Positions 37,322-49,215 of a stretch of DNA of 64,000 nt are shown in pieces. The notes beneath the pieces were generated by a model. The model saw only the letters and a list, made by a program, of their open reading frames with translations, was not told the DNA's origin and ran no database searches. The stretch is from positions 62,001 through 126,000 of the forward strand of contig NZ_NUOT01000008.1 of the NCBI RefSeq assembly GCF_002584535.1. Direction: 5' to 3'. Every line of letters begins with the position of its first letter. Positions within the stretch are counted from its first letter, which is position 1. Both the position numbers and the translations under genes were made by a program. Source of the stretch: Bacillus cereus. Lineage in GTDB: Bacteria > Bacillota > Bacilli > Bacillales > Bacillaceae_G.

Positions 37322-37879
37322 TTACACTTCCATGATTTCTTTTTCTTTGTTTTTTGCGATTTCGTCAACTTTTGCAATATATTTATCTGTTTCTTTTTGA
37401 ATATCTTCAGCATATCCTCGTAAATCGTCTTCTGTAATATCGCCAGCTTTTTCAAGCTTTTTAAGATCATCGTTCGCATCACGACGTACGTTACGAACTG
37501 CTACTTTTGCTTCTTCAGCATATTTCTTAACAGTTTTTACTAAGTCTTTACGACGTTCTTCCGTTAATGCAGGGAATGCGATACGAATTACTGATCCGTC
37601 ATTAGAAGGGTTTAAACCTAAATCAGCTTTTAAGATTGCCTTTTCAATATCACCGATAGATGTTTTATCATAAGGTTGAATGACAAGTAAACGTGCTTCA
37701 GGAACTGTAATGTTCGCTAATTGCACAACAGGTGTTGGTGCACCATAGTAATCAACTTGTACCTTATCTAAAGCAGACGCGCTTGCACGGCCAGCACGAA
37801 CTGAAGCTAACTCGCGAGAGTAAGCACCAACTGCTTTTTCCATTTTTTCATTTGCAGTTTTTAATACTTGTTGTCCCAT
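37322..37879 (-). CDS. frr: Ribosome recycling factor
   Basis: RRF splits post-termination ribosomes together with EF-G. The 185-residue, tRNA-shaped protein has the domain I three-helix bundle ([20 protein letters not shown] near 26) and domain II with [18 protein letters not shown] (about 48-65); [20 protein letters not shown] is conserved. Full length. It follows pyrH by 2 nt, so the two are coupled. Confidence 0.97.
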   Translation of the reverse strand: MGQQVLKTANEKMEKAVGAYSRELASVRAGRASASALDKVQVDYYGAPTPVVQLANITVPEARLLVIQPYDKTSIGDIEKAILKADLGLNPSNDGSVIRIAFPALTEERRKDLVKTVKKYAEEAKVAVRNVRRDANDDLKKLEKAGDITEDDLRGYAEDIQKETDKYIAKVDEIAKNKEKEIMEV

Positions 37880-37881
37880 AT

Positions 37882-38604
37882 TTATTTCCCCCTTACAATT
37901 GTTCCAATATTTTCGCCTAAAACGGCACGTTTAATATTTCCTTTTTCCATAACTGAGAATACAATTAGTGGAATATCATTATCCATACATAATGAAGAAG
38001 CAGTAGAATCCATTACACCTAAACCTTCTTTTAATACATCTAAGTATGTCAGTGATTCATATTTCGTAGCGGTTTCATCAACAGAAGGATCTGCACTGTA
38101 AACACCGTCTACATTATTTTTCGCCATTAAAATAACATCAGCTTCGATTTCCGCCGCACGTAAAGCTGCAGTTGTATCTGTAGAGAAATATGGGTTACCT
38201 GTACCTGCTGCGAAAATCACAACACGTTTCTTCTCTAAGTGACGAATCGCTTTACGGCGAATATAAGGTTCTGCCACTTGACGCATTTCAATAGAAGTTT
38301 GAACACGCGTTTGAATCCCAATGTTCTCCAAGCTATCTTGAAGAGCTAATGAGTTCATAACTGTCGCTAACATGCCCATGTAATCCGCTCCTGCACGATC
38401 CATGCCCATTTCGCTTCCGATTTTTCCACGCCAAATGTTTCCGCCACCTACAACAACAGCAACCTCTACATCAAGTTCTGCAATTTCTTTCACTTGTTCT
38501 GCAACTGATTTAATAACAGCTGGGTTAATTCCAAATCCTTTTTCACCAGCTAAAGCTTCACCGCTTAACTTTAAAACGACACGATTATATTTCGGTTTAC
38601 TCAT
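37882..38604 (-). CDS. pyrH: UMP kinase
   Basis: PyrH phosphorylates UMP to UDP; it is a hexamer of the amino-acid-kinase fold and is regulated by GTP and UTP. The 240 residues contain [17 protein letters not shown], the GGGNIWRG loop (about 53), [17 protein letters not shown] and [19 protein letters not shown] (about 130). Full length. It lies between tsf and frr, the conserved order. Confidence 0.97.
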   Translation of the reverse strand: MSKPKYNRVVLKLSGEALAGEKGFGINPAVIKSVAEQVKEIAELDVEVAVVVGGGNIWRGKIGSEMGMDRAGADYMGMLATVMNSLALQDSLENIGIQTRVQTSIEMRQVAEPYIRRKAIRHLEKKRVVIFAAGTGNPYFSTDTTAALRAAEIEADVILMAKNNVDGVYSADPSVDETATKYESLTYLDVLKEGLGVMDSTASSLCMDNDIPLIVFSVMEKGNIKRAVLGENIGTIVRGK

Positions 38605-38637
38605 AATGAACCTCCAATGGCTTACATCTTTATTTTA

Positions 38638-38665
38638 AAAAAGGGAACACAATGTGTTCCCTAAA
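38638..38665 (-). terminator. Terminator after tsf
   Basis: GGGAACACA pairs with TGTGTTCCC; a T run follows on the minus strand. Confidence 0.8.
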
Positions 38666-38670
38666 CTGTA

Positions 38671-39558
38671 TTAGTTGTTACCTTTTACTTGGTTCATTAC
38701 TTCTTCAGCAAAGTTGTCTTCACGCTTCTCGATACCTTCACCAACAGCGTAGCGAACGAATCCTTTAACTGTTCCGCCTTTAGACTCAACGAACTGACGA
38801 ACTTTCATATCAGGGTTTTTAACGAATGCTTGGTCAAGTAAGCAAATCTCTTCGAAGAATTTACCTAGGCGACCTTCAACCATCTTAGCAACGATTTTTT
38901 CAGGCTTGCCTTCGTTTAAAGCTTGTTGCGTTAATACTTGACGCTCATGCTCAACTTCTTCAGCTGTTACAGCATCGCGGTCGATGTATTTAGGGTTAAC
39001 TGCTGCAACATGCATTGCTACGTCTTTAGCAGCTGCTTCATCAGTAGAACCTTCAAGAACTGTTACTACACCAATACGTCCACCCATGTGTAAGTAAGCA
39101 CCGAATGCATCTGCATCAGTTTTTGTTACGATTTCGAAACGACGAAGTGTAAGTTTTTCACCAATTTTAGCAATTGCTTCATTGATGTGCTCTTCTACTG
39201 ATTTACCGTTTGCAATTGTTTGAGTCATAGCTTCCTCAACAGATGCAGGTTTGTTAGCTAATAAGTGATCAGCTAATTCTTTTGTTAAAGCTTGGAAACC
39301 TTCGTTTTTCGCAACAAAGTCAGTTTCAGAGTTTAATTCTAAGATTAAAGCATCGTTACCGTTTGTTTCGATGTAAGTTAAACCTTCAGCAGCAATGCGG
39401 TCTGCTTTTTTCGCAGCTTTCGCAATACCTTTCTCACGTAAGAAGTCAATTGCCTTCTCCATGTCGCCATTCATTTCTGTTAAAGCTTTTTTGCAGTCCA
39501 TCATACCTGCGCCAGTTTTTTCGCGAAGTTCTTTTACCATTTGTGCAGTGATTGCCAT
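38671..39558 (-). CDS. tsf: Elongation factor Ts
   Basis: EF-Ts exchanges GDP for GTP on EF-Tu. ATG at 39558 ([13 protein letters not shown]) after AGGAGG gives 295 residues; the in-frame ATG at 39567 lies within the site. The UBA-like N-terminus holds [12 protein letters not shown], and the core contains [12 protein letters not shown] and [10 protein letters not shown]. Full length. Transcribed with rpsB past a hairpin. Confidence 0.97.
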   Translation of the reverse strand: MAITAQMVKELREKTGAGMMDCKKALTEMNGDMEKAIDFLREKGIAKAAKKADRIAAEGLTYIETNGNDALILELNSETDFVAKNEGFQALTKELADHLLANKPASVEEAMTQTIANGKSVEEHINEAIAKIGEKLTLRRFEIVTKTDADAFGAYLHMGGRIGVVTVLEGSTDEAAAKDVAMHVAAVNPKYIDRDAVTAEEVEHERQVLTQQALNEGKPEKIVAKMVEGRLGKFFEEICLLDQAFVKNPDMKVRQFVESKGGTVKGFVRYAVGEGIEKREDNFAEEVMNQVKGNN

Positions 39559-39593
39559 ACTTTTCATCCTCCTAAAATATGTATTTATACCTT

Positions 39594-39634
39594 AAAAAAG
39601 GTGATAAAAGGCCGAACCCCTTATCACCTTTCCA
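39594..39634 (-). terminator. Terminator/attenuator between rpsB and tsf
   Basis: AAAGGTGATAA and TTATCACCTTT form an 11-bp stem with a long loop, with TTTTTTAAGG after it on the minus strand. It is placed to lower tsf expression relative to rpsB. Confidence 0.75.
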
Positions 39635-39640
39635 AATTTG

Positions 39641-40345
<705 letters not shown>

Positions 40346-40465
40346 TTAGTTCCTCCTAAATGGTTTTTGATATCCTCCGTTTACTTCATCTTTAAGCGAA
40401 ACTACAAGCGTAGCACCAACACTTAAATCAGTAAACGTGTGTACTTTGTACTGACACCACTGCTT

Positions 40466-40494
40466 ACTATATCATAATGAAATTGTACAATCAA
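40466..40494 (-). promoter_or_regulatory. Sigma-A promoter of rpsB
   Basis: On the minus strand TTGATT (40489-40494) and TATAGT (40466-40471) are exactly 17 bp apart. The transcript would have a leader of about 115 nt before rpsB, long enough for autoregulation by S2. Confidence 0.65.
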
Positions 40495-40814
40495 GTCGAA
40501 AATACGAACAATGTGAAACTTTCTTTTTGATTATGATTCTATTCGTCTTTTTCCTCTTATTCAATGCTATATACATGCAAATTGAAAAGCCTCCAAAATC
40601 CTTTCTGTTTAAGTAATAGAGACCATCCTTCTATGCATTGAACCGATTAGACCATCTTCCTGCCTCACCAGAATTTAACACAAACAAAGAACAAGTACTG
40701 GTTACCTTTTGTTTTACATTACAGTGGCTTTATATAGTTTCACTTAAAAAATCCTTATCCACAAGAGAAGATAAATATATACTTCGCACAAATTCATAAT
40801 AAATCTCTCGGAAA

Positions 40815-40852
40815 ATAAAAAATCTCTCCTCATAGAAGGAGAGATTTTTTTG
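40815..40852 (-). terminator. Terminator after codY
   Basis: AAAATCTCTCCT and AGGAGAGATTTT form a strong stem with T runs on both sides. Confidence 0.88.
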
Positions 40853-40856
40853 CAAA

Positions 40857-41636
40857 TTAGTTTGTTTTTAATTTAGCAAGTTCATGTAAAAACTTGTCAT
40901 TTAATACTTTAATGTATGTTCCTTTCATACCTAAAGAACGTGATTCAATAACGCCTGCACTTTCTAATTTACGAAGTGCGTTTACGATTACAGAACGTGT
41001 AATCCCTACGCGATCAGCAATTTTACTTGCAACAAGTAAACCTTCTGTTCCGTTTAATTCTTCAAAGATGTGCTCAATAGCTTCTAACTCACTGTAAGAT
41101 AAAGAGCTAATCGCCATTTGAACAACTGCTTTACTACGAGCTTCTTCTTCGATTTCTTCTGCTTTTTCACGTAAGATTTCCATACCTACTACAGTAGAGC
41201 TGTATTCAGCAAGGATTAAATCATCATCTAAGAATTCTTGACCAAGACGAGCTAACACTAGTGTACCTAAACGCTCACCGCCACCAACGATTGGCACGAT
41301 TGTAGTTAAACCTTGACCAAATAATTCTTTGTTTTCTACAGGGAATGCTGTATACGCGCTATCTACATCTAAGTTTGAAGATGTTTCCGTAATGTTAAAT
41401 AGGCTTTGTGTATACTCTTCTGGGAATTGACGCTCTGCAAGCATTTGTTTCATACGTTCGTTCTCGATTTGTTGGTGAATTGCATATCCTAATAATTTAC
41501 CACGGCGACTTACAACGAATACGTTCGCTTCAATTACTTCACACATTGTGTCTGACATTTCTCTAAAGTTTACAGGTTTTCCTGCAGCGCTCTGTAATAA
41601 CGCATTTAATTTTCTCGTTTTTGCTAATAATTCCAT
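40857..41636 (-). CDS. codY: Global nutrient regulator CodY
   Basis: CodY is a dimeric DNA-binding protein that senses branched-chain amino acids and GTP and represses or activates hundreds of stationary-phase, metabolic and (in B. cereus) virulence genes. The 259 residues have an N-terminal GAF domain (about 1-155, with the ligand pocket around [19 protein letters not shown]) and a C-terminal winged helix, helix-turn-helix near 200-225 ([20 protein letters not shown]). Full length. It is last in xerC-hslV-hslU-codY, the cod operon. Confidence 0.98.
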   Translation of the reverse strand: MELLAKTRKLNALLQSAAGKPVNFREMSDTMCEVIEANVFVVSRRGKLLGYAIHQQIENERMKQMLAERQFPEEYTQSLFNITETSSNLDVDSAYTAFPVENKELFGQGLTTIVPIVGGGERLGTLVLARLGQEFLDDDLILAEYSSTVVGMEILREKAEEIEEEARSKAVVQMAISSLSYSELEAIEHIFEELNGTEGLLVASKIADRVGITRSVIVNALRKLESAGVIESRSLGMKGTYIKVLNDKFLHELAKLKTN

Positions 41637-41713
41637 TTCAAAAGTTCCTCCTACATGTTACTCTCATATTTTTTCATCACTTGGAAACTAGGGCGAGTCA
41701 CCTGATGACACTA

Positions 41714-43105
41714 TTACAAAATAAACTGGCTCACATCTTTATTTTTAGCAATTGTTGCTAATTTCTCCTCTACATATTGAGGTGTTATCGTTATTTTTTC
41801 TAACGTAATTTCAGATGCTTCAAACGATAAATCTTCAAGAAGTTTCTCCATAATAGTATGAAGTCTTCTCGCTCCAATATTATCCGTATCTTGATTAACT
41901 TGATAAGCAATCTCAGCAATCTTACGAATAGCATCGTCAGAAAATTCAATTTCTATACCTTCAGTTGCTAATAATGCTATATATTGTTTCACTAAAGCAT
42001 TATCAGGTTCTACAAGAATTTTAACAAAATCATCTACCGATAATTTTGTTAATTCCACTCGGATCGGGAATCTTCCTTGCAGTTCTGGAATCAAATCAGA
42101 CGGTTTAGACATATGGAAAGCACCAGCCGCAATAAATAAAATATAATCTGTTTTCACCGATCCATATTTCGTTGCAACATTCGATCCTTCGACAATTGGC
42201 AAGATATCACGCTGTACACCTTCACGCGATACATCCACGCTATTCGACTGCTTACCAGCAATTTTGTCAATTTCATCAATAAAAATAATCCCGAGCTGTT
42301 CAGCACGATAAACAGCCTCTTGTGTAACTTCATCCATATCAATTAAGCGCTGTGCTTCCTCATTTGTCAAGACTTTTCTTGCTTCTTTTACAGAAAGTTT
42401 TCGTTTTTTCGTTTTTTTCGGCATAAAACTCCCTAATGCATCTTGGAAATTCATCCCCATTTGTTCCATGCCAGTCCCTTGCAACATATCAAACATCGAA
42501 GATTGTTGTTCCGTCACTTCAATCGATACAATTTCATCTTCAAGTAAGCCAGCTGCAAGTTTCTTTTCAACTTCTTGGCGCTTCTTTTCAATTTCTATAT
42601 TATCGTGTGTTTCAGCTGTCTGATTTGTGTTTTGATTTCCCCCAAACAACATTTCTAACGGATTTTTGAATCCGGATTGTTTTTGCGGACTTGGTACCAA
42701 AATTTCAACAAGTCGCTGATTCGCTTGCTCCTCAGCCTTATCTTTAACCTTTACGACCATTTCTTCTTTCACAATGCGAACTGATGTTTCCACAAGGTCA
42801 CGCACCATCGATTCTACATCTCGGCCGACATATCCAACTTCTGTGAACTTCGTCGCTTCAACCTTAATAAAAGGTGCTCCAACGAGCTTAGCCATTCGTC
42901 GCGCTACCTCTGTCTTTCCGACTCCTGTCGGTCCGATCATTAAAATGTTCTTCGGAGCAATTTCATCGCGTAAATCTTCTGCTAGTTTACTGCGGCGATA
43001 TCGATTTCTAAGCGCTACTGCAACCGCTTTTTTTGCATCTTTTTGACCAATAATATATTGATCCAATTTTTCTACAATTTGACGCGGAGTAAAATGTAAA
43101 TGCAT
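41714..43105 (-). CDS. hslU: ATP-dependent protease ATPase subunit HslU (ClpY)
   Basis: HslU is the AAA+ unfoldase that feeds substrates to HslV. ATG at 43105 ([20 protein letters not shown]) after GGGAGG gives 463 residues; the upstream extension runs into hslV. It has Walker [10 protein letters not shown] (about 58), the I domain (about 110-245, here with an extended Lys-rich stretch [10 protein letters not shown]), Walker [11 protein letters not shown], sensor RFPIRVEL and the C-terminal tail SQFIL that docks in HslV. Confidence 0.97.
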   Translation of the reverse strand: MHLHFTPRQIVEKLDQYIIGQKDAKKAVAVALRNRYRRSKLAEDLRDEIAPKNILMIGPTGVGKTEVARRMAKLVGAPFIKVEATKFTEVGYVGRDVESMVRDLVETSVRIVKEEMVVKVKDKAEEQANQRLVEILVPSPQKQSGFKNPLEMLFGGNQNTNQTAETHDNIEIEKKRQEVEKKLAAGLLEDEIVSIEVTEQQSSMFDMLQGTGMEQMGMNFQDALGSFMPKKTKKRKLSVKEARKVLTNEEAQRLIDMDEVTQEAVYRAEQLGIIFIDEIDKIAGKQSNSVDVSREGVQRDILPIVEGSNVATKYGSVKTDYILFIAAGAFHMSKPSDLIPELQGRFPIRVELTKLSVDDFVKILVEPDNALVKQYIALLATEGIEIEFSDDAIRKIAEIAYQVNQDTDNIGARRLHTIMEKLLEDLSFEASEITLEKITITPQYVEEKLATIAKNKDVSQFIL

Positions 43106-43127
43106 ATAAAATGCCTCCCTTACGATT

Positions 43128-43670
43128 CTACAATTCTTCCACAATAATATTGTGATTTGTATACACACAAATGTCACCAGCAATTTCTAAACTTGCTTTC
43201 GCAATTGCTTTTGCTGTTAAATGTTCACTCGCATGTTGCTTTAAAGCGCGGCCAGCAGCAAGTGCATAATGCCCACCTGAACCGATTGCTAAAATACCGT
43301 CATCTGGCTCTATTACTTCTCCTGTTCCCGAAACAAGAAGTAACGTCGTTTGATCCATAACGATTAGCATTGCTTCCAATTGACGTAGCATTTTATCACC
43401 ACGCCATTGTTTCGCCATTTCGACTGCGGCACGTTGTAGATTCCCATTATACTCTTCTAATTTTCCCTCAAACATTTCAAATAGAGTAAATGCATCTGCA
43501 ACAGAGCCTGCAAATCCAGCTAACACCTTTCCTTGAAAGAGTTTGCGAACTTTACGTGCTGTATGCTTCATTACAACAGCATTACCAAATGTCACTTGTC
43601 CGTCGCCAGCCATAGCACACTCTCCATTATGGTGAATGGCAAATATCGTTGTAGCGTGGAAATTTCCCAT
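43128..43670 (-). CDS. hslV: ATP-dependent protease subunit HslV (ClpQ)
   Basis: HslV is the proteasome-like peptidase chamber (dodecamer). The 180 residues contain [19 protein letters not shown], aligned to the E. coli catalytic Thr-1 region, FAGSVADAF and [17 protein letters not shown]. The start is MGNFHATT, a five-residue extension before the TT. In B. subtilis ClpQ the extension begins with a Ser that acts as nucleophile; here that position is Gly, so how the active Thr is exposed is unclear. ATG has AAAGGAG upstream. Confidence 0.96.
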   Translation of the reverse strand: MGNFHATTIFAIHHNGECAMAGDGQVTFGNAVVMKHTARKVRKLFQGKVLAGFAGSVADAFTLFEMFEGKLEEYNGNLQRAAVEMAKQWRGDKMLRQLEAMLIVMDQTTLLLVSGTGEVIEPDDGILAIGSGGHYALAAGRALKQHASEHLTAKAIAKASLEIAGDICVYTNHNIIVEEL

Positions 43671-43712
43671 AGAAAAAACTCCTTTATATGTTTTTATAGC
43701 TTTAAAAGCAAT

Positions 43713-44612
43713 TTATGCCCGCGGGTGATGCTTCATGTAAACAGAACGCAATCTTTCTTTTGAAACATGCGTATAAATTTGTGTCGCTGATAAATTTTCA
43801 TGCCCCAATAACTCCTGCACAGTTCGTAAATCTGCGCCTTCATCTAACATATGTGTGGCAAATGTATGCCTTAACATATGTGGACTTATTCGCATTGTAA
43901 GGGAAGTTTTCTTAATGAGCTCATTTAAAATATAACGCACACCTCGATCTGTTAACGGCGTACCCTTTGCATTTAAAAACACCATTTGAGAGTGTTCCTC
44001 TGTTTTTTTAGCTAACTGTTTTCTCCCGTTTTCTATATAAGTAGTTAAAGCATCTTGTGCATAGCTCCCAAACGGAACGTACCTTTGTTTTTTGCCTTTT
44101 CCCATCACTAGAATTGTACCTACCGAAAAATCAATATCAGTAAGTTGTAAACTTACACATTCACTCACACGGATCCCTGTTGCATACATTAGCTCTAATA
44201 AAGCTTGATTTCTTTGACCTAGCGGTGTTTCCATGTCAGAAGCTTCAAACAAATTCTCTAATTCTTCGACGTACAAAAACTTTGGGATTGACCATTCTTT
44301 TTTGGGGAGTGACGCAAGTGCAAACGGATTATCTTCTCGATATCCTTCACGCATCAGAAAACGATATAAACTTCGTAAACTTGATACTTTTCTTGCGACA
44401 GATTTACGGGCTAACTTTTCATCGTGTAACATTGTTAAGTACAAACGAACATCTACGTATGTAACATCTAAAAAAGAGGATATACCTTCTCGCTCCATAA
44501 ATTGCACAAAATGTTCTAAATCATTTTGATAACTTGCAATTGTATATTTTGAATAATTTCTTTCAATTTGTAAATATCCAACGAATAATTGTAACAATTT
44601 CTTCACATTCAT
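43713..44612 (-). CDS. xerC: Tyrosine recombinase XerC (CodV)
   Basis: XerC with XerD resolves chromosome dimers at dif. ATG at 44612 after GAGGTGAG gives 299 residues. It has an N-terminal SAM-like DNA-binding domain (about 1-85) and a catalytic domain with the Arg in ATGIRVSE (about 148), HMLRHTFATHM (about 240), LGH (about 263) and the Tyr in IYTHVS (about 274). It begins the hslVU-codY operon, as in B. subtilis where it is codV. It is chromosomal housekeeping, not part of the dpaB element. Confidence 0.96.
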   Translation of the reverse strand: MNVKKLLQLFVGYLQIERNYSKYTIASYQNDLEHFVQFMEREGISSFLDVTYVDVRLYLTMLHDEKLARKSVARKVSSLRSLYRFLMREGYREDNPFALASLPKKEWSIPKFLYVEELENLFEASDMETPLGQRNQALLELMYATGIRVSECVSLQLTDIDFSVGTILVMGKGKKQRYVPFGSYAQDALTTYIENGRKQLAKKTEEHSQMVFLNAKGTPLTDRGVRYILNELIKKTSLTMRISPHMLRHTFATHMLDEGADLRTVQELLGHENLSATQIYTHVSKERLRSVYMKHHPRA

Positions 44613-44627
44613 ATAACTCACCTCAAT

Positions 44628-44664
44628 AAAGGCTACTAAATCGTATCACAACTCAGTAGCCTTT
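44628..44664 (-). terminator. Terminator after trmFO
   Basis: AAGGCTACT pairs with AGTAGCCTT over a 17-nt loop, followed by TATTGAGG; moderately strong. Confidence 0.6.
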
Positions 44665-44677
44665 GCAAGAAATTTAA

Positions 44678-45982
44678 CTAAATATTTACAAAATTTTGAA
44701 TTGTTTCTAAAGCGCGTGTTGCATACGCTTCATTTCGCTCCTGTTTCTTTTTAATTTTCTTTTCTAACGGTGCAAATAAACCAAAGTTCGCATTCATCGG
44801 TTGGAAATTTTTCGCATTTGTTGCAGTGATATAATTCGCCATACTTCCCATTGCAGTTACAGAAGGTAATACAACAGGCTCCTCTCCCTTTACAAGACGA
44901 GCTGCATTAATGCCTGCTAACAGACCTGAAGCAGCTGATTCTACATATCCTTCCACACCTGTCATTTGACCTGCAAAGAATAGATCATCACGATGTTTGT
45001 ATTGATACGTTGGACGAAGTAACTTAGGCGAATTAATAAATGTGTTACGATGCATTACGCCATAGCGTACAATTTCGGCATTTTCTAATCCTGGAATCAA
45101 CTGCAATATTTCCTTTTGAGGTCCCCATTTTAAATGTGTTTGGAACCCAACAATATTGTATAACGTTCCTGCTGCATCATCTTGACGTAATTGAACAACA
45201 GCATACGGTGTTTTTCCTGTTTTTGGATCTTCTAACCCGACTGGTTTCATCGGACCAAATACCAATGTTTGTCTGCCACGGCCAGCCATTACTTCTACAG
45301 GCATACACCCTTCAAAGAATACTTCTTTCTCAAACTCTTTTAATGGCACTGTCTCCGCAGCAATTAAAGCATCATAAAAACGATCGAACTCTTCCTCTGT
45401 CATCGGGCAGTTCAAATATGCTGCTTCTCCCTTATCATAACGAGATTTTAAATATACTTTGTTCATATCAATGCTATCTTTCTCGACAATCGGTGCAGCA
45501 GCATCATAAAAATAAAAATAATCTTCACCAGTTAGTTCTTTCAGCTGTGCAGAAAGACCTGGAGATGTAAGCGGGCCCGTTGCAATAACAGTTGGTCCTT
45601 CTGGAATTTCTGTAATTTCCTCGTTCATCACAGTTACGTTTGGATGATTTTTCACATACTCTGTTACTTTTGCTGCGAACTCATGACGATCTACAGCTAA
45701 CGCTCCTCCTGCTGGCACAGAGCATTCGTCTGCCGCACGAATAATAACAGAATCCATTTGGCGCATTTCTTCTTTAATAACACCAACAGCGTTCGTTAAT
45801 GTATTTGCACGAAGTGAGTTACTACATACTAACTCAGCAAATTTATCTGTATGATGAGCCGGTGTTTGTCTTACAGGCCTCATTTCATATAAGTTCACTT
45901 GGACACCACGTTTTGCAATTTGATAAGCTGCTTCACTCCCTGCAAGACCTGCACCAATGACGTTTACTACTTGTGTTGTCAT
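44678..45982 (-). CDS. trmFO: Folate-dependent tRNA (uracil-54) methyltransferase
   Basis: TrmFO (Gid) makes m5U54 in tRNA using methylene-tetrahydrofolate and FADH2. The 434 residues start with the FAD-binding [19 protein letters not shown] and contain [20 protein letters not shown] (about 54-73, with the catalytic Cys), [35 protein letters not shown] (second Cys) and [20 protein letters not shown]. Full length. It lies just after topA, as usual. Confidence 0.97.
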   Translation of the reverse strand: MTTQVVNVIGAGLAGSEAAYQIAKRGVQVNLYEMRPVRQTPAHHTDKFAELVCSNSLRANTLTNAVGVIKEEMRQMDSVIIRAADECSVPAGGALAVDRHEFAAKVTEYVKNHPNVTVMNEEITEIPEGPTVIATGPLTSPGLSAQLKELTGEDYFYFYDAAAPIVEKDSIDMNKVYLKSRYDKGEAAYLNCPMTEEEFDRFYDALIAAETVPLKEFEKEVFFEGCMPVEVMAGRGRQTLVFGPMKPVGLEDPKTGKTPYAVVQLRQDDAAGTLYNIVGFQTHLKWGPQKEILQLIPGLENAEIVRYGVMHRNTFINSPKLLRPTYQYKHRDDLFFAGQMTGVEGYVESAASGLLAGINAARLVKGEEPVVLPSVTAMGSMANYITATNAKNFQPMNANFGLFAPLEKKIKKKQERNEAYATRALETIQNFVNI

Positions 45983-46012
45983 ATATTTTTCACCTTTCCT
46001 TTTCTATTCCGA

Positions 46013-46042
46013 AAAAAATGTGAGCAGTTACGCTCACATTTG
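46013..46042 (-). terminator. Terminator after topA
   Basis: AAATGTGAGC and GCTCACATTT form a stem overlapping the topA stop, followed by a T run on the minus strand. Confidence 0.85.
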
Positions 46043-48112
46043 TTGTTCCTCTTCATAATCACAAGAAATACATTGTACCTGAACGCCTTTTTTCAATTTC
46101 TTCTCTACAAGCATACCTTCACATTTTGGACATTTCCGGCCAATCGGTTTATCCCAAGATACAAAGTCACATTCTGGATATGTGCCGCATCCATAGAAAA
46201 GACGCTTCTTTTTATTACTTCGACGTTCAATAATTTGTCCTTTATCACATTTCGGACAAGTTACACCAATTTCTTTCACAATCGGTTTTGTATTTCGACA
46301 ATCAGGGAAATTTGAGCAAGCCATAAACTTCCCATATTTACCCATTTTAAAGACCATCGGGTGACCACACAACTCACAGTCTTCCCCAGCGGGTTCATCT
46401 TTAATTTCAACTTCACGCATTTCCTTTTCCGCTTTTTCTAAACGGGGTTCAAAACCTACGTAGAAATCATTAACAATTTTTACCCAATTTGCTTTCCCCT
46501 CTTCTACCTCATCAAGGCTTTGCTCCATGTTGGCAGTAAACTCAATATTAATAATTTCCGGGAAAAACTCTAAAATGAGTTCAATTACAATTTCTCCAAG
46601 TTCAGTAGGAACAAATCGTTTATTATCTAATGCAACGTATCCTCGTTTTTGAATCGTCTCGAGTGTCGGTACATAAGTAGACGGTCTCCCAATTCCAAGT
46701 TCTTCAAGTGTCCGAACTAAGCGAGCCTCCGTATAACGTGGCGGTGGCTGCGTAAAATGCTGCTTTGGTTCCACATCTTTTGAAAATACCGTTTCTCCTA
46801 TTTCTAATGGAGGCAACATTTTATCTTTTTCTTCTGCACCATCATCTTTTGACTCTACATATACTTTCATAAATCCTGGGAATTTAACTACTGATCCACT
46901 TGCACGGAACTGAACATCATTGTTAATGAGTTTAGCTGTAACGGTATCCATTATAGCAAATGCCATTTGACTTGCAACAAATCGTTCCCAAATCAATTTA
47001 TACAAACGATGTTGATCACGACTTAAGAAACTTTTCAGTTCCTCTGGCTTTCTCATCACAGAAGTTGGACGAATTGCTTCATGCGCATCTTGTGCATTTG
47101 CTTTTTTCGTTTCTTTCTTCTTCTCTGTTCCTATGTATTCCGAACCAAACGCTTCAGTAATGTAAGAACGTGCTTCTTCTTGAGCTGTTTCTGAAATGCG
47201 TGTTGAATCTGTTCTCATATACGTAATAAGACCCACAGTTCCTTGCTTACCAATATCTATCCCTTCATAAAGCTGTTGTGCAAGCATCATTGTCTTCTTC
47301 GCCCGCATATTTAATTTGCGCGCCGCCTCTTGCTGCAAGGAAGATGTTGTAAATGGTAATGCAGGATTCCGTTTTCGCTCTTTTTTCGTTACATCTTCAA
47401 CTGAGAACGCATTGTCCTTCATTTTTTCAATTATTTCTTTTACTTGCGTCTCATTTGTTAGCTGAACTTTTTCACCGTTCACACCGTAAAATGACGCTTC
47501 AAATGTTTCTTTTCCTTTTACAAATTCTGTTTTAATTGTCCAGAATTCTTCAGGAATAAAACTTTGAATCTCCTTTTCACGCTCAATTATTAAGCGAACT
47601 GCTACAGATTGTACGCGTCCTGCGCTTAATCCCTTTTTGACTTTCTTCCACAATAAAGGACTAATATTATAACCAACAAGTCGATCAAGTATCCGCCTTG
47701 CTTGTTGCGCATCTACTAAATCCATATTGATTGCACGAGGATGTTTAAATGACTCTTTAATTGCATCTTTTGTAATTTCATTAAATACAACCCGACAATC
47801 TGATTCAACATCTACATTCAACGTATTCGCTAAATGCCAAGCGATTGCTTCTCCCTCGCGGTCTGGATCGGCTGCGAGATAGACTTTTTTCACTTTTTTT
47901 GCTGCTGATTTTAAATCTTTTAAAACAGGACCTTTACCACGAATGGTAATGTATTTCGGATTGAAGTTATTTTTGACTTCTATCCCCATCTGACTTTTTG
48001 GTAAATCGCGAACATGTCCCATAGACGCGACGACTTTGTATTTTTTTCCTAAATATTTCTCAATGGTTTTCGCCTTAGAAGGCGACTCCACGATTACGAG
48101 GTAATCTGACAT
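46034..48112 (-). CDS. topA: DNA topoisomerase I
   Basis: TopA relaxes negative supercoils. The 692 residues hold the Toprim domain ([20 protein letters not shown], with [12 protein letters not shown] near 105), the active-site Tyr in [14 protein letters not shown] (about 295), the gate with [15 protein letters not shown], and three C-terminal zinc ribbons with [22 protein letters not shown] and CPKCEG/CISCD (about 580-685). Full length. It lies downstream of dprA. Confidence 0.98.
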   Translation of the reverse strand: MSDYLVIVESPSKAKTIEKYLGKKYKVVASMGHVRDLPKSQMGIEVKNNFNPKYITIRGKGPVLKDLKSAAKKVKKVYLAADPDREGEAIAWHLANTLNVDVESDCRVVFNEITKDAIKESFKHPRAINMDLVDAQQARRILDRLVGYNISPLLWKKVKKGLSAGRVQSVAVRLIIEREKEIQSFIPEEFWTIKTEFVKGKETFEASFYGVNGEKVQLTNETQVKEIIEKMKDNAFSVEDVTKKERKRNPALPFTTSSLQQEAARKLNMRAKKTMMLAQQLYEGIDIGKQGTVGLITYMRTDSTRISETAQEEARSYITEAFGSEYIGTEKKKETKKANAQDAHEAIRPTSVMRKPEELKSFLSRDQHRLYKLIWERFVASQMAFAIMDTVTAKLINNDVQFRASGSVVKFPGFMKVYVESKDDGAEEKDKMLPPLEIGETVFSKDVEPKQHFTQPPPRYTEARLVRTLEELGIGRPSTYVPTLETIQKRGYVALDNKRFVPTELGEIVIELILEFFPEIINIEFTANMEQSLDEVEEGKANWVKIVNDFYVGFEPRLEKAEKEMREVEIKDEPAGEDCELCGHPMVFKMGKYGKFMACSNFPDCRNTKPIVKEIGVTCPKCDKGQIIERRSNKKKRLFYGCGTYPECDFVSWDKPIGRKCPKCEGMLVEKKLKKGVQVQCISCDYEEEQQM

Positions 48113-48256
48113 GCTAGTGCCTCCTTAAGAGGTGGATTCAAGTCTTCATTAATCTTATTGATTTCTCTTGTTTTTGTCAATCAAGAATGAGTATACCATA
48201 CAGTGATAGTCTACCATTTGTCAATAATTGTTTAATAAAAACATAAAAATATAAGG

Positions 48257-49126
48257 TTAAATTAAAAATTCCTCGAGAATATCCTCCGCTTTCTGCACAA
48301 GTTTCGCGCCTTGCTGAATAAGCTGATTTGTCCCTGCTGAACTTTCCTTAAATATGGGGCCAGGAAGCGCAAATACTTCTCTATTTTGCTCTAAAGCGAA
48401 ATCTGCAGTAATAAGTGATCCACTTCTTGATTTCGCCTCTACAACTAAAACACCCTTACAAAGTCCACTTATAATTCGATTTCTTTTTGGGAAATACCAT
48501 TTTCGTGGAGGGTAATGAGGTGGATATTCAGTTAATAGCAACATATGTTTTTTCCACATATTATAAAAATAATTACTTTCTTTTGGATACATATACTGTA
48601 ACCCATGTCCTAATACAGCAATAGTTGAACTTTGTTGATGCACTGTAATTTCGTGGGCGATTGTATCAATTCCACTTGCAAAGCCGCTCACAATTAACCA
48701 GTCTTTGTATATCAGCGGTTGTAAAATAGATTGTATGCTATCTTTTCCATATAAAGACGGTTTTCTTGTTCCCACTACAGCTATTTTGTTTGCTTTATTA
48801 AGAAACTTCCTTTGCCCTTTTCCGTATAAAACAAAGGGAGGATTCGGTATTTCACGCAACAATTTCGGGTAATCCTCATCCCATATTGTAATATAAAAAA
48901 TATGATTTTTTTCTAAATGGCGTATACATTGCGAAGGGGTAGTTGTTTGTAAGAAGCTAACTAATTCTGAAGATTTTTTCGAAGTTAACCCAGTATATTT
49001 TTCCAATTCCATCGCACTAAAACTATACAGTTTTTTTACCTCTGGATCAATATATAATAAGCGAGTTAATGCTTTCCAATGATCTGCTAACACATAATGA
49101 AGATGGAGCAATCGTTCCTTTTTCAT
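48257..49126 (-). CDS. dprA: DNA processing protein DprA
   Basis: DprA (Smf) loads RecA on incoming single-stranded DNA in natural transformation. ATG at 49126 after GAGGAGAA gives 289 residues; the upstream ATG at 49141 lies inside the site. The Rossmann-like domain begins near 110 with IAVVGTRKPSLYGK, then SGFASGIDTIAHE, VLGHGLQYMYPKES and SRSGSLITADFALEQNREVF. The N-terminal SAM-like domain is present. B. cereus-group strains are not readily transformable, but they keep the gene. Confidence 0.95.
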   Translation of the reverse strand: MKKERLLHLHYVLADHWKALTRLLYIDPEVKKLYSFSAMELEKYTGLTSKKSSELVSFLQTTTPSQCIRHLEKNHIFYITIWDEDYPKLLREIPNPPFVLYGKGQRKFLNKANKIAVVGTRKPSLYGKDSIQSILQPLIYKDWLIVSGFASGIDTIAHEITVHQQSSTIAVLGHGLQYMYPKESNYFYNMWKKHMLLLTEYPPHYPPRKWYFPKRNRIISGLCKGVLVVEAKSRSGSLITADFALEQNREVFALPGPIFKESSAGTNQLIQQGAKLVQKAEDILEEFLI

Positions 49127-49173
49127 AACTATTCTCCTCACCCATAATTTTTATTATGTTAACTGTAAAAAAT

Positions 49174-49210
49174 GTAAAAAGACACCCTCTAGCACGAAGG
49201 TGTCTTTCAA
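49174..49210 (-). terminator. Terminator after sucD
   Basis: AAAGACACC pairs with GGTGTCTTT; the minus-strand tail is TTTACATTTTTTAC. Confidence 0.85.
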
Positions 49211-49215
49211 AAAGA

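Noticed and set aside
43713-44612. Tyrosine recombinase as the integrase of the accessory element
   Set aside because: Its position in the xerC-hslVU-codY operon and its sequence identify it as the chromosomal XerC (CodV).
45040-45570. 176-codon plus-strand frame inside trmFO
   Set aside because: Shadow of the highly conserved trmFO gene; no start site.
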